NCBI RefSeq assembly: GCF_001426685.1
Contig: NZ_LMFB01000013.1
Location: 18,478 to 82,477, forward strand
DNA length: 64,000 bases
Reading direction: 5' to 3'
Source: Rhizobium sp. Root483D2
GTDB lineage: Bacteria; Pseudomonadota; Alphaproteobacteria; Rhizobiales; Rhizobiaceae
In this document: positions 27,402 to 35,910 of the stretch, in pieces
How the letters are laid out: every line of letters begins with the position of its first letter
Position numbering within the stretch: the first letter of the stretch is position 1
The notes under the pieces: generated by a model
Seen by the model: the letters and a program-made list of their open reading frames with translations, nothing else
Told to the model about the DNA's origin: nothing
Database searches by the model: none
Made by a program: the position numbers and the translations under genes

Positions 27402-28058
27402 TCAGAAATTTTCGCGGTAGAATTTTTCTATCCCGGAGACGGGACTACGGGTCTGCGTGACATCCTCGTAGCTGATGGTGCCGGTGTCCCAGCCGAACAT
27501 GTCGCCGGTGACCATGCCGGCGGTCGGCTGCGTCGAAGTCAGTTCGGACTGTACCTTGTCCGTGTCCAGAAGAACGCTGACCAGCGTCTGGAATGCCGCT
27601 GCGCCATCGATGCCACTTTCGTCATTATAGGCGACGGAGCGGGCGCCGGCGATGGCCGCATCCCTTGTGCCGAAATAGCGAAGGCTGTTTTGATCTTCCG
27701 GCCGAAGGTTGTCGTAATATTCGATGAAGGCGCGGTAATAGGCTTTGTGATCGCCTGTTTCGCTATATTTGCCGAAAGCCTGGTATTCGCGTGCGGCAAG
27801 CTGCGGTGAGAGCTGGTTGCTCCACTCGTCCCGCGTCAGTGGCGGATATTTTTCCTGAACCCGCTTGGTGCGGCCGAGGAACAGCAGTGCTTCCGCCGAA
27901 AGCGAGACACGCGAAGAAGGATCATAGCCGCCCACTGGCAAGACTGCTGCGCCGCCGTCCTCCCGGTTGCCCGATGCGCCCGGCGCGCCTGCGCGGCCGG
28001 CAAGATTGTTCAGGCCGTCGCCGGTGGCTGCCGAGGTCAATCTGTTCGCGATCTGCAT
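27402..28058 (-). CDS. Hypothetical protein between pcm and the LysM/LytM gene
   Basis: The product has 218 residues with no signal peptide or membrane helix. A disordered Gly/Ala-rich N-terminal third precedes a folded part with ALLFLGRTKRVQEKYPPLTRDEW and AYYRAFIEYYDNLRPEDQNSLRYFGTRDAAI. I do not recognise a domain. I start at the ATG at 28058 (MQIANRL), with AGGAGA upstream; the longer basic extension to 28100 looks spurious. The gene seems specific to this lineage. Confidence 0.75.
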   Translation of the reverse strand: MQIANRLTSAATGDGLNNLAGRAGAPGASGNREDGGAAVLPVGGYDPSSRVSLSAEALLFLGRTKRVQEKYPPLTRDEWSNQLSPQLAAREYQAFGKYSETGDHKAYYRAFIEYYDNLRPEDQNSLRYFGTRDAAIAGARSVAYNDESGIDGAAAFQTLVSVLLDTDKVQSELTSTQPTAGMVTGDMFGWDTGTISYEDVTQTRSPVSGIEKFYRENF

Positions 28059-28359
28059 CTGCCGTCTCCTGCGTTTTGACGCCCGGACCGGAACTGACAT
28101 ATACGCTTCCGCTCAGAGGTCAGCTCATCGGTATGACTATGGCGTACAGACTTCGGTTAGGCCCCGAAGCTTGCGCGAAACTGACCAAAGTTAACGGAGG
28201 ATTAACGCTCTGTTTCTGCAGGAATAAATCACCGGATAAGCAGCCGTGAGCGCGCGCAAATTTCCGCTTTGCCCGGAAGACGAAGGAATCGGCCTGCATT
28301 CAAGGCGATTGCCCGAAGCTTCCCGGACGCTCGTCATGCCAAAGGCAGGATATCTGAAC
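28059..28359. other. Intergenic region between pcm and the hypothetical gene
   Basis: About 300 bp with no coding signal. It should hold the promoter of the hypothetical gene. No terminator hairpin is evident after pcm. Confidence 0.4.
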
Positions 28360-29013
28360 TTACAGGAATGAAGCGACTTGCGGCACGAAGGGCAGGTAAG
28401 GCGCCTCGAACAGGTCCTCGCGGTCGAAGCGGCTGCCGGTGCGCGTCAACCGGACGATCCGGCATTCTGTTTCGCTCATCATGATCGGCACGATGAGAAT
28501 GCCGCCCGAAACGAGGTGATCGGAAAACACCCGCGGCAGGCTGGAGAAGGCGGTGGTCACCAGGATGCGGTCGAAGGTCCCCTCGCCCGTCGGGCCGATG
28601 CTGCCGTCGGCGTGACGGACGATGACGTTGCGGATGCCTGCTTTTTCGAGGTTGCGCTGGGCGCCCGTCGCCAGTGTCTTGTAGCGCTCGATCGTCAGCA
28701 CGCGCTCTGCCATCCGCCCCATGACGCCGGCCGTAAATCCGCTGCCGGTGCCGACTTCAAGCACGCGCTGGCCGGATTTGACATTGAGGCAATGCAACAG
28801 CCGCACGGCAAAATCGAAGCCTTCCATGAACGACCCGCAATCGAGCGGTACCAGCCGCGAGGAATAGGCGTTTTCCTGATATTGCGGCGGCGTGAATATC
28901 GATCGCGGCGTCTGTTCGACGGCGTTGAGCAATTCCTTGCTGGAAATGCCTTCGGCCCGCAGGCGCAACACCAAGGCGGCAAATCCCTCCTGCTCGATGA
29001 CGCGCGGGCTCAA
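28360..29013 (-). CDS. pcm: Protein-L-isoaspartate O-methyltransferase
   Basis: It uses SAM to methylate isoaspartyl residues in damaged proteins. The 217-residue product has the SAM motif [18 protein letters not shown] near residue 80, [18 protein letters not shown] (motif II) and [16 protein letters not shown]. The pre-motif usually reading GQTISQP is replaced by [10 protein letters not shown], so substrate handling may differ from E. coli Pcm. Its start overlaps the surE stop by 4 bp. surE-pcm pairing is classic. Confidence 0.9.
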   Translation of the reverse strand: MSPRVIEQEGFAALVLRLRAEGISSKELLNAVEQTPRSIFTPPQYQENAYSSRLVPLDCGSFMEGFDFAVRLLHCLNVKSGQRVLEVGTGSGFTAGVMGRMAERVLTIERYKTLATGAQRNLEKAGIRNVIVRHADGSIGPTGEGTFDRILVTTAFSSLPRVFSDHLVSGGILIVPIMMSETECRIVRLTRTGSRFDREDLFEAPYLPFVPQVASFL

Positions 29014-29780
29014 TCGGCCTCTCCGTCCAGAAGCGCGCGGGCGACCCGGTCCTGCACGGCATAATCCGTCAGGTCGAGCTTCAACGGCGTCACGGAGATC
29101 TTGTTTTCGCGGATGGCATGAATATCGGTCCCTGCCCGGAAATCGCCAAAGCGCTCGCCGAAACGCAGCCAGAAATACGGATGGCCGCGCCCGTCGGAAC
29201 GCTCGTCGATCGTCAGGCCGAAATCGAGCTTGCCCTGGCAGGTCACTTCGGTGCCAGCAACCGCATCAGCGGCACAATTCGGGAAATTCAGGTTCAGGAA
29301 TGTCCCATCGGGCAGATCCAGCGTCATTAGCTTTTTCAAAAGTTTTGGCGCATGGGTTTCCACGACATCCCAGGGAACGATGCCGCCGTCCGTATGGCGA
29401 AACGCCTGGCTCAACGCAAACGAACGGATACCCTGCAGCGTGCCTTCGATGGCACCGGCGATCGTCCCGGAATAGGTGACGTCATCGGCCATGTTGGCGC
29501 CGACATTGACGCCGGAGAAGATGAGGTCCGGCTTGATGTCGAGAACCTTGCGCACGCCCATAATGACGCAATCGGTCGGCGTGCCGCGCAGGGCAAAATG
29601 CTTTTCCGAAATCTGCCGCAGCCGCAGAGGCTCCGACAGGGTCAGCGAATGCGCAAGGCCGCTCTGGTCCGTTTCCGGCGCCACCACCCAGACGTCGTCG
29701 GAGAGCGTGCGGGCAATCCGCTCGAGAACGGCAAGGCCCTCGGCATGGATGCCATCGTCATTGGTCAGCAGAATTCGCAT
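29010..29780 (-). CDS. surE: 5'/3'-nucleotidase SurE
   Basis: SurE is a metal-dependent nucleoside monophosphatase and exopolyphosphatase, often important in stationary phase. The 256 residues start with the metal-binding [31 protein letters not shown], the [10 protein letters not shown] block and [25 protein letters not shown] follow. It lies 25 bp after serS and overlaps pcm, so serS-surE-pcm are probably one transcript. Confidence 0.95.
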   Translation of the reverse strand: MRILLTNDDGIHAEGLAVLERIARTLSDDVWVVAPETDQSGLAHSLTLSEPLRLRQISEKHFALRGTPTDCVIMGVRKVLDIKPDLIFSGVNVGANMADDVTYSGTIAGAIEGTLQGIRSFALSQAFRHTDGGIVPWDVVETHAPKLLKKLMTLDLPDGTFLNLNFPNCAADAVAGTEVTCQGKLDFGLTIDERSDGRGHPYFWLRFGERFGDFRAGTDIHAIRENKISVTPLKLDLTDYAVQDRVARALLDGEAD

Positions 29781-29805
29781 CTTAACCCCTGCCGCAAGAC
29801 GCGGC

Positions 29806-31089
29806 TCAACCGGCCTTTTCGATCTTCGTGAGGCCGCCCATATAGGGCAACAATACCTCCGGGATGGTTACCGATCCGTCTTCATTCAGATAGTTTTCGA
29901 TGACGGCGATCAGGGCGCGGCCGACGGCGGTGCCGGAGCCGTTCAGCGTATGAACGAACTTCAGCGCTTTGTCGTCCTTGACGCGGTAGCGCGCGTTCAT
30001 GCGCCGCCCCTGGAAATCGCCGCAGACCGAGCAGGACGAAATTTCGCGGTAGGCATCCTGTCCCGGCAGCCAGACTTCCAGATCATAGGTCTTGCGGGCG
30101 CCGAAACCCATGTCGCCCGTGCAGAGCGTCATGACGCGGTAATGCAGGCCGAGGCGTTTCAGGACTTCCTCGGCGCAGGCCGTCATCCGCTCATGCTCAT
30201 CGATCGAGCTTTCCGCGTCGGTGATCGACACAAGTTCCACCTTGTTGAACTGATGCTGGCGCAGCATGCCGCGCGTGTCGCGGCCAGCCGAGCCGGCCTC
30301 GGACCGGAAGCATGGCGTCAGCGCCGTAAAGCGCAGCGGCAGCGTGTCGGCCTCAAGGATCTGCTCGCGCACCATATTGGTCAGCGGCACCTCGGCTGTC
30401 GGGATCAGCCAGCGGCCATCGGTGGTCTTGAACAGGTCCTCGGCAAATTTCGGAAGCTGGCCGGTGCCATACATGGCTTCATCCCGCGTCATCAGCGGCG
30501 GCTGGACTTCGAGATAGCCGTGCTCGCTCGTGTGCAGGTCGAGCATGAACTGCCCAAGCGCCCGCTCGAGGCGCGCCAGCTGGCCCTTGACGATGGTGAA
30601 GCGCGAACCGGCAATCTTGGCAGCGCCCTCGAAATCGAGCCAGCCAAGGTCCTCGCCAATTTCGAAATGTTCCTTCGGCGTGTGGTTCCAGCCCGGCTTC
30701 TGGCCAGAGGTATGCTTGACCACGTTGCCATGCTCGTCGCTGCCGACTGGCACATCGTCGAGGGGAATGTTGGGAATGCTGGACAAGGCCTCGATGAGGG
30801 CGGCGTCCGTCAGCCGGTTTTCCTCTTCCAGCGCCGGCATCGTGGTCTTCAACTCGGCCACTTCTGCCTTCAGCGTGTCGGCAAGCGCGCCATTCTTCTG
30901 CGCCATCGCAGCGCCGATCTCCTTGGAGGCGGCATTGCGGCGCGACTGCATGTCCTGCAGCGACTGGACCAGGGAACGGCGCTTTTCATCGAGTGAAATC
31001 AGTGCGGCCGACAGGGGCTCTGCGCCGCGCTTTGCCAATGCGGCGTCCAGGGCTTCGGCATTGTCCCTAATCCATTTGATATCAAGCAT
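29806..31089 (-). CDS. serS: Seryl-tRNA synthetase
   Basis: This class II synthetase charges tRNA-Ser. The 427 residues have an N-terminal long coiled-coil arm (about 30-100). The class II motifs follow: motif 2 as [21 protein letters not shown]-like residues near 250-275, and motif 3 as [19 protein letters not shown] near 385. Length is standard. The upstream gene is tatC, with a 67 bp gap. Confidence 0.97.
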   Translation of the reverse strand: MLDIKWIRDNAEALDAALAKRGAEPLSAALISLDEKRRSLVQSLQDMQSRRNAASKEIGAAMAQKNGALADTLKAEVAELKTTMPALEEENRLTDAALIEALSSIPNIPLDDVPVGSDEHGNVVKHTSGQKPGWNHTPKEHFEIGEDLGWLDFEGAAKIAGSRFTIVKGQLARLERALGQFMLDLHTSEHGYLEVQPPLMTRDEAMYGTGQLPKFAEDLFKTTDGRWLIPTAEVPLTNMVREQILEADTLPLRFTALTPCFRSEAGSAGRDTRGMLRQHQFNKVELVSITDAESSIDEHERMTACAEEVLKRLGLHYRVMTLCTGDMGFGARKTYDLEVWLPGQDAYREISSCSVCGDFQGRRMNARYRVKDDKALKFVHTLNGSGTAVGRALIAVIENYLNEDGSVTIPEVLLPYMGGLTKIEKAG

Positions 31090-31156
31090 GGTCGTTCAGG
31101 TCCTGATCGGTCTTGGTAAAACTGTGACCCGAACGCCTCGGCTGATACTTCTGGTA

Positions 31157-31975
31157 TCAGCCAGCGTTTTCCTCCGCCTCGGCAAGCTCACGCGCAGCAG
31201 CGTCGCGCGCCCGTTGCCGCTCGATGAGTCGGGCCGTGTAGATGGAAATCTCGTAGAGAAGGATGGCTGGCAGGGCAAGGCCGATCTGGGAAACCGGATC
31301 CGGCGGCGTGAGGATTGCCGCAGCGATAAAGGCGATGACGATGGCGTATTTTCGCTTTTCCTTCAGGCCATCAGCCGTCACGAAACCAACGCGCGCCAGA
31401 AGCGTGGTGATGACAGGCAGCTGAAACACCAGGCCGAATGCGAAGATCAGCGACATGATCAGGCTGAGATATTCGGAGACTTTGGGCAGAAGCTGGATCG
31501 ACACCTGCCCGTTGCTGCCATCCTGTTGCATGGCCAGGAAGAACCACATGACCATCGGCGTGAAGAAGAAATAGACAAGGCAGCCGCCCATGATGAACAG
31601 CAGCGGCGATGCGATCAAAAACGGCAGGAAGGCCGCGCGCTCGTTCTTGTAGAGCCCCGGCGCCACGAACTTGTAGACCTGCGAGGCAATCACCGGAAAC
31701 GCGATCACCAGCGCGCTGAACATCGCCACCTTGATCTGGGTGAAGAAAAATTCCTGCGGCGCCGTGTAGATCAGCTCGACCGAACCATGATTGAGCCCTG
31801 CCCAGTCAACGGCCCATTTGAAAGGCTGGACCAGGATATTGAAGATGCCCTTGGCAAAATAGAAGCAGACGAGAAACGCGACGAAAAATGCGCCGACCGC
31901 CCACATCAGGCGGGCGCGCAGTTCGATCAGGTGCGCCATCAGCGGCTGGGGCTTGTCTTCGATATCGCCGCTCAT
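31157..31975 (-). CDS. tatC: Twin-arginine translocase subunit TatC
   Basis: TatC binds twin-arginine signal peptides of folded proteins. The 272-residue protein starts with the conserved MAHLIELRARL region after a short cytosolic lead. It has six membrane segments and the conserved periplasmic VAPGLYKNERAAFLPF loop. Its start codon overlaps the tatB stop by 4 bp. Confidence 0.97.
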   Translation of the reverse strand: MSGDIEDKPQPLMAHLIELRARLMWAVGAFFVAFLVCFYFAKGIFNILVQPFKWAVDWAGLNHGSVELIYTAPQEFFFTQIKVAMFSALVIAFPVIASQVYKFVAPGLYKNERAAFLPFLIASPLLFIMGGCLVYFFFTPMVMWFFLAMQQDGSNGQVSIQLLPKVSEYLSLIMSLIFAFGLVFQLPVITTLLARVGFVTADGLKEKRKYAIVIAFIAAAILTPPDPVSQIGLALPAILLYEISIYTARLIERQRARDAAARELAEAEENAG

Positions 31976-32610
31976 GCGTCACCTTTTTTCTTCGTCGCCG
32001 TCTTGGCAGCAGGCTTGCTCACAGCCGGTTTCACATCGCTGGCAAGAACCGCTTTCGCCCGCTTTGCCGGTGCTTTGGCAACCGGCGCAACAACGGCAGC
32101 GGCGTCAGCAGCCACAATCTTCGGCTTGGAAACACGCTTGACCTTCGGCTTTTCAGCCTCTGCTGCCCGGTTCAGCTGCTTGGCTGCGGAAGCGACAGCG
32201 GCGGCGGCAACCGGATCGACTTTCGGTTGTTCTGCGGGAACGACGGCATCGGCGGAAACCTCAGCTGCAGCCGGCACATCCGGTTGCGCCGCCGGCTTGC
32301 TCTCGGCGGCCGTTGCCTTTTGCAGATCGGCCTTGATCTCGTTGCCCATCTGCCGCAGCGGGTTCATCGCCTCGCGGATGGTGTGGGCCGGATTGAGCTT
32401 TTGAGCGTCACTCAACGTCTTTCGCACGTCGTCGAGATCGGCCTCCTTGAGCGCTTCATCGAACTGCTGGCGGAAATCATTCGCCATGCCGCGCATCTTC
32501 GTCATCATCTTGCCGAAGGTTCGTAACATGGGCGGAAGGTCTTTCGGCCCCACCACGATGATCAGGACGATCGCGATAACGACAAGCTCGGTCCAGCCGA
32601 CATCAAGCAT
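31972..32610 (-). CDS. tatB: Sec-independent protein translocase TatB
   Basis: The N-terminus MLDVGWTELVVIAIVLIIVVGPKDLP is the TatB membrane helix and hinge. An amphipathic helix (MLRTFGKMMTKMRGMANDFRQQFDEAL) and a long Ala/Lys/Pro-rich tail follow. The product has 212 residues, long for the family because of the tail. I start at the ATG at 32610; the upstream in-frame GTG at 32625 is unlikely, since that GTGGAG looks like the ribosome site. Confidence 0.93.
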   Translation of the reverse strand: MLDVGWTELVVIAIVLIIVVGPKDLPPMLRTFGKMMTKMRGMANDFRQQFDEALKEADLDDVRKTLSDAQKLNPAHTIREAMNPLRQMGNEIKADLQKATAAESKPAAQPDVPAAAEVSADAVVPAEQPKVDPVAAAAVASAAKQLNRAAEAEKPKVKRVSKPKIVAADAAAVVAPVAKAPAKRAKAVLASDVKPAVSKPAAKTATKKKGDA

Positions 32611-32682
32611 TCTCAGGAACTCCACAAAACCGAAGGCGACAGGGCCCGCCCTTAAAGGTCAGGCCCTGAACAAAATGCATGA

Positions 32683-32889
32683 TCAGCGGACTTCGTCGGA
32701 TTTGTGTTCGACAGTCTTGCCATCGACGCCCTTTTCGGCAGCCGCCGCTTCGTCGTCCGTCATGCCCTTCTTGAAGCTCTTGATGCCCTTGGCAACGTCG
32801 CCCATCAGTTCGGGGATCTTGCCACGGCCGAACAGCAGCAGAACCACGACGAGAACAATCAGCCAATGCCAAATACTAAAGGAACCCAT
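32683..32889 (-). CDS. tatA: Sec-independent protein translocase TatA
   Basis: The product has 68 residues with one membrane helix ([17 protein letters not shown]), the [21 protein letters not shown] amphipathic helix and an acidic tail. The ATG at 32889 has GGGAG upstream. TatA oligomers form the pore with TatB and TatC, and gene order tatA-tatB-tatC is standard. Confidence 0.96.
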   Translation of the reverse strand: MGSFSIWHWLIVLVVVLLLFGRGKIPELMGDVAKGIKSFKKGMTDDEAAAAEKGVDGKTVEHKSDEVR

Positions 32890-33125
32890 ATTCTTACTCC
32901 CTTGAAGCCTGTAACCCCGATTTAAGATGTTCAACCATCTTTTTCAAACAGCAATTCATTTCGCTGGTTAGCGGAAAGGTGCGCGTCGCGCAATCCTTAC
33001 AGCGAGACTGAGGCGGCGATAGAGCCAACTGCCGGAATATCGAAGCTTTCCAGCGCATTTTACCGTATGCTCACGGGGACGTGACCGGAAAACGGTGGAA
33101 AGAGCGGGATCAGAACACGGCGCTA

Positions 33126-33857
33126 TCAGCCGTCCCCGCCCGATGGCGGCAAAAGCCCGAGTTCTTCCAGATCGAGCTGCGTGATCGGATCCTCGTCATC
33201 GCCAAAACCATCATCTCCCAGCGGAACCGGGATCTGGAAATTCGCAGGAATACGGCCGGATAGCAGGCCGGCCCCCTTCAACTCCTCAAGACCAGGAAGA
33301 TCGCGCAGTTCCTCCAGGCCGAAATGGTCGAGGAAATCGCGCGTGCTGCCGAATGTCACCGGCCGCCCTGGTGTGCGGCGCCTTCCGCGAAAGCGGATCC
33401 ATCCGGCTTCCATCAGCACGTCCAGCGTGCCCTTGGAGGTCTGAACACCGCGAATATCCTCGATTTCGGCCCGCGTCACCGGCTGATGATAGGCGATGAT
33501 CGCCAGAACCTCGAGGGCTGCGCGCGAGAGCTTGCGCACCTCGTTTTCGTCCGCCTGCACCACGAAGGAGAGATCTGCGGCCGTGCGGAACGCCCAGTAA
33601 TCGGCGACCTGAACCAGGTTGACGCCACGGCCGGCATAGATGGATTTGAGCCGCATCATGATACGCCTGACGTCTGCGCCTTGCGGCAGGCGGGCGGCAA
33701 TATAGCCTTCGGAGACCGGCTGGGCCGAGGCAAAGACCAGGGCTTCGGCAATGCGCTCGGCTTCGAGTTCGATGCGCGGATCAAGCGTCATCTGGGCTGA
33801 ACCGCCGTCCTCTTCGTTTTCGACCATTTCCGGCAGGCGCTCTTGCGGCTCAATCAC
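33126..33857 (-). CDS. scpB: Segregation and condensation protein ScpB
   Basis: ScpB partners ScpA and SMC in chromosome condensation. The 243 residues include the two winged-helix domains: RIAEALVFASAQPVSEGYIAARL, then LEVLAIIAYHQPVTRAEIEDIRGV and LMEAGWIRFRGRRRTPGRP. I assign a GTG start at 33857. It overlaps the scpA stop by 8 bp and has GGAGG 8 nt upstream; the ATG at 33827 has only a poor ribosome site. The C-terminus is acidic and ends LGLLPPSGGDG. Confidence 0.93.
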   Translation of the reverse strand: MIEPQERLPEMVENEEDGGSAQMTLDPRIELEAERIAEALVFASAQPVSEGYIAARLPQGADVRRIMMRLKSIYAGRGVNLVQVADYWAFRTAADLSFVVQADENEVRKLSRAALEVLAIIAYHQPVTRAEIEDIRGVQTSKGTLDVLMEAGWIRFRGRRRTPGRPVTFGSTRDFLDHFGLEELRDLPGLEELKGAGLLSGRIPANFQIPVPLGDDGFGDDEDPITQLDLEELGLLPPSGGDG

Positions 33858-34716
33858 GCCCCGCCTCCATGGCCGCCAGCCCTTCCGGCGTGAGCGGGTT
33901 CGGTCCCTGACGCAGGTAGATTGGCGCGAACGCCCCGTCCTGACGGATTTCGAGCCGCCCTTCCCGCACCATTTCGAGCGAGGCGGCAAAGGAGCTAGCG
34001 ATGGCCGTTGCCCGCTCCTTCGGGCTCGTCATGTAGCGCAGCAGGAAATGATCGAGCGCCGTCCAGTCGACCATGTCGCCGATCAGCCGTGCCAGAACGA
34101 GCCGGGCATCGGCAAGCGACCAGACCTGCCGCTTCTCGATCGTCACCTGCATCACCGCCTCGCGCTGGCGCAGCGACGCATAGGCATTGAGAAGATCGTA
34201 AAGCGAGGCTTCGAACGCGGATTTCTTTTCGACCGGAATATGTTCAGGTGCGCCACGGGCAAACACATCGCGGCCAAGCCGGTTTCTGTTGATCAGCCGG
34301 GTCGCTGCCTCGCGCATGGCTTCCAGCCGCTTTAGCCGGAAAGCCAAAGCAGACGCCATCTCCTCGCCGGACGGCCCCTCGTCCTTTGCCTGCTGGGGGA
34401 TCAGCAGACGCGATTTCAGGAATGCGAGCCAGGCGGCCATCACCAGATAATCGGCGGCAAGCTCCAGCCGGATGCTGCGGGCACGCTCGATGAAGGCGAT
34501 ATATTGCTCGGCCAGCGCCAGGACCGAAATTCGTGAGAGATCGACGCGCTGGTTACGGGCTAGGTGCAGCAGAAGATCCAGCGGACCTTCAAAGCCGGCG
34601 ATATCGACGACCAGCTCTTCCTCGTGCAGGCCACGATCGGAGGGCTCGTCCTGCCACAGCGGATCCATCGGCGCTTTCGCCGCCGGTTTCTTCTGCATGT
34701 CGCCGGCGTTACTCAC
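33850..34716 (-). CDS. scpA: Segregation and condensation protein ScpA
   Basis: This kleisin subunit bridges SMC heads. The 288-residue protein has the family N-terminal VVDIAGFEGPLDLLLHLARNQRVDLSRIS motif, then YIAFIERARSIRLELAADYLVMAAWLAFLKSRLLIP. A C-terminal winged-helix part ends in EGRLEIRQDGAFAPIYLR. It is coupled to scpB by overlap and follows nagZ by 33 bp. Confidence 0.95.
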   Translation of the reverse strand: MSNAGDMQKKPAAKAPMDPLWQDEPSDRGLHEEELVVDIAGFEGPLDLLLHLARNQRVDLSRISVLALAEQYIAFIERARSIRLELAADYLVMAAWLAFLKSRLLIPQQAKDEGPSGEEMASALAFRLKRLEAMREAATRLINRNRLGRDVFARGAPEHIPVEKKSAFEASLYDLLNAYASLRQREAVMQVTIEKRQVWSLADARLVLARLIGDMVDWTALDHFLLRYMTSPKERATAIASSFAASLEMVREGRLEIRQDGAFAPIYLRQGPNPLTPEGLAAMEAGRD

Positions 34717-34749
34717 GATACCCCTGCCCCTGAAATCAGCGCATGCCCC

Positions 34750-35766
34750 TTAAGCGATGGTCAGCATGCCGTTAAACTCGTCGCGCAGCGCTGTCTCGTC
34801 CGAAGCGTCGGGCCTGGCAAAACCAGCCTCAACCGCCTGCACACGGCGCAACCGGTCTCCGGCGATAACCGGCACGACCCGCGCGACCTGATCCATTTCA
34901 TCCATGATGCCATGGCAATGCAACACCAGATCGAGCCCGGCGGCGATAATACCGCGTGCGCGCTCCTCGATATTGCCCGCCAGCGCGTTCATCGAGACGT
35001 CATCCGACATCAGCAAGCCGTCAAAACCGATATGGCCGCGAATGACGTCACGGACCACCTTGGCCGAGGTTGTCGCCGGATTGTCCGGATCGATCGCGGT
35101 GAACACGATATGGGCGGACATGCCCATCAGCTCGTCCTTCATCGCCACGAAAGGCAGAAAATCGCTCTTCGCCAGCTCTTCGAACGGCACATCGACCACC
35201 GGCAGCTTGTGATGCGAATCGACAAACGCCCGGCCATGACCCGGCATATGCTTCATCACCGGCAGCATGCCGCCAGCTTTCAGACCGGCTGCCGCAGCAG
35301 CACCGATTTCGGCAACGGCGTGCGGATCATAGCCATAGGCGCGATTGCCGATCACCTCGCTGCTCCCCTCGATCGGCACGTCCAGCACCGGCAGGCAATC
35401 GATGGTGATACCGAGCCGCATAAGGTCGAACGCATGCAGGCGCGACATCAGCCAGGCGGCACGCAGGCCCTGCTCGCGGTCGCGGCGGTAGATTTCGCCG
35501 ATCGCGGCGCCATTCGGATATTGCTGAACGAGCGGCGGGCGGATGCGCTGGACACGGCCGCCCTCCTGGTCGATCAGTACCGGCGCATCGGGATTGCCGA
35601 TACTGTCGCGCAATGACGCCGTCAGATCGGCGATCTGGCTGGCTTCGCCAATATTGCGTCCGAACAGAATGAAGCCCCACGGACGCTCGTCCGCAAAGAA
35701 AGCCTTTTCGTCGGGGGTGATGGACAGGCCTTTGCAGCCTGAAATGAATGCTTTTGATTCGCTCAT
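34750..35766 (-). CDS. nagZ: Beta-N-acetylhexosaminidase NagZ (GH3)
   Basis: It removes GlcNAc from anhydro-muropeptides during peptidoglycan recycling in the cytosol. The 338-residue enzyme shows the GH3 motifs LIDQEGGRVQRIRPP, KHMPGHGRAFVDSHHKLPVV (the catalytic loop with His and Asp typical of NagZ) and the nucleophile aspartate in LMSDDVSMNAL. It lies after the SPOR gene behind a terminator and ahead of scpA. Confidence 0.95.
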   Translation of the reverse strand: MSESKAFISGCKGLSITPDEKAFFADERPWGFILFGRNIGEASQIADLTASLRDSIGNPDAPVLIDQEGGRVQRIRPPLVQQYPNGAAIGEIYRRDREQGLRAAWLMSRLHAFDLMRLGITIDCLPVLDVPIEGSSEVIGNRAYGYDPHAVAEIGAAAAAGLKAGGMLPVMKHMPGHGRAFVDSHHKLPVVDVPFEELAKSDFLPFVAMKDELMGMSAHIVFTAIDPDNPATTSAKVVRDVIRGHIGFDGLLMSDDVSMNALAGNIEERARGIIAAGLDLVLHCHGIMDEMDQVARVVPVIAGDRLRRVQAVEAGFARPDASDETALRDEFNGMLTIA

Positions 35767-35857
35767 GCCGCATGATAGCCGCAGCTCTCATGGCGGCGAA
35801 AGCCGGTTTCTCGTATTGCCTGACCTTCCACAGCGATTGCGGCCGATGCGGACATGC

Positions 35858-35884
35858 AAAAGGCGCGGCTGGTGGCCGCGCCCT
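35858..35884 (-). terminator. Terminator of the SPOR gene
   Basis: GGCGCGGC pairs with GCCGCGCC around 5 nt. On the minus strand TTTTGC follows. It separates the SPOR gene from nagZ. Confidence 0.85.
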
Positions 35885-35910
35885 TCAAAGTCTGGCAGTT
35901 CAATGCGAGA

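Noticed and set aside
31140-31162. Hairpin GGCTGATAC/GTATCAGCC at the tatC stop
   Set aside because: On the minus strand no T-run follows, so it is not called a terminator between tatC and serS.
32611-32625. GTG start for tatB at 32625
   Set aside because: It would add five residues before the conserved MLDVGW, and the GTGGAG sequence is better read as the ribosome site.
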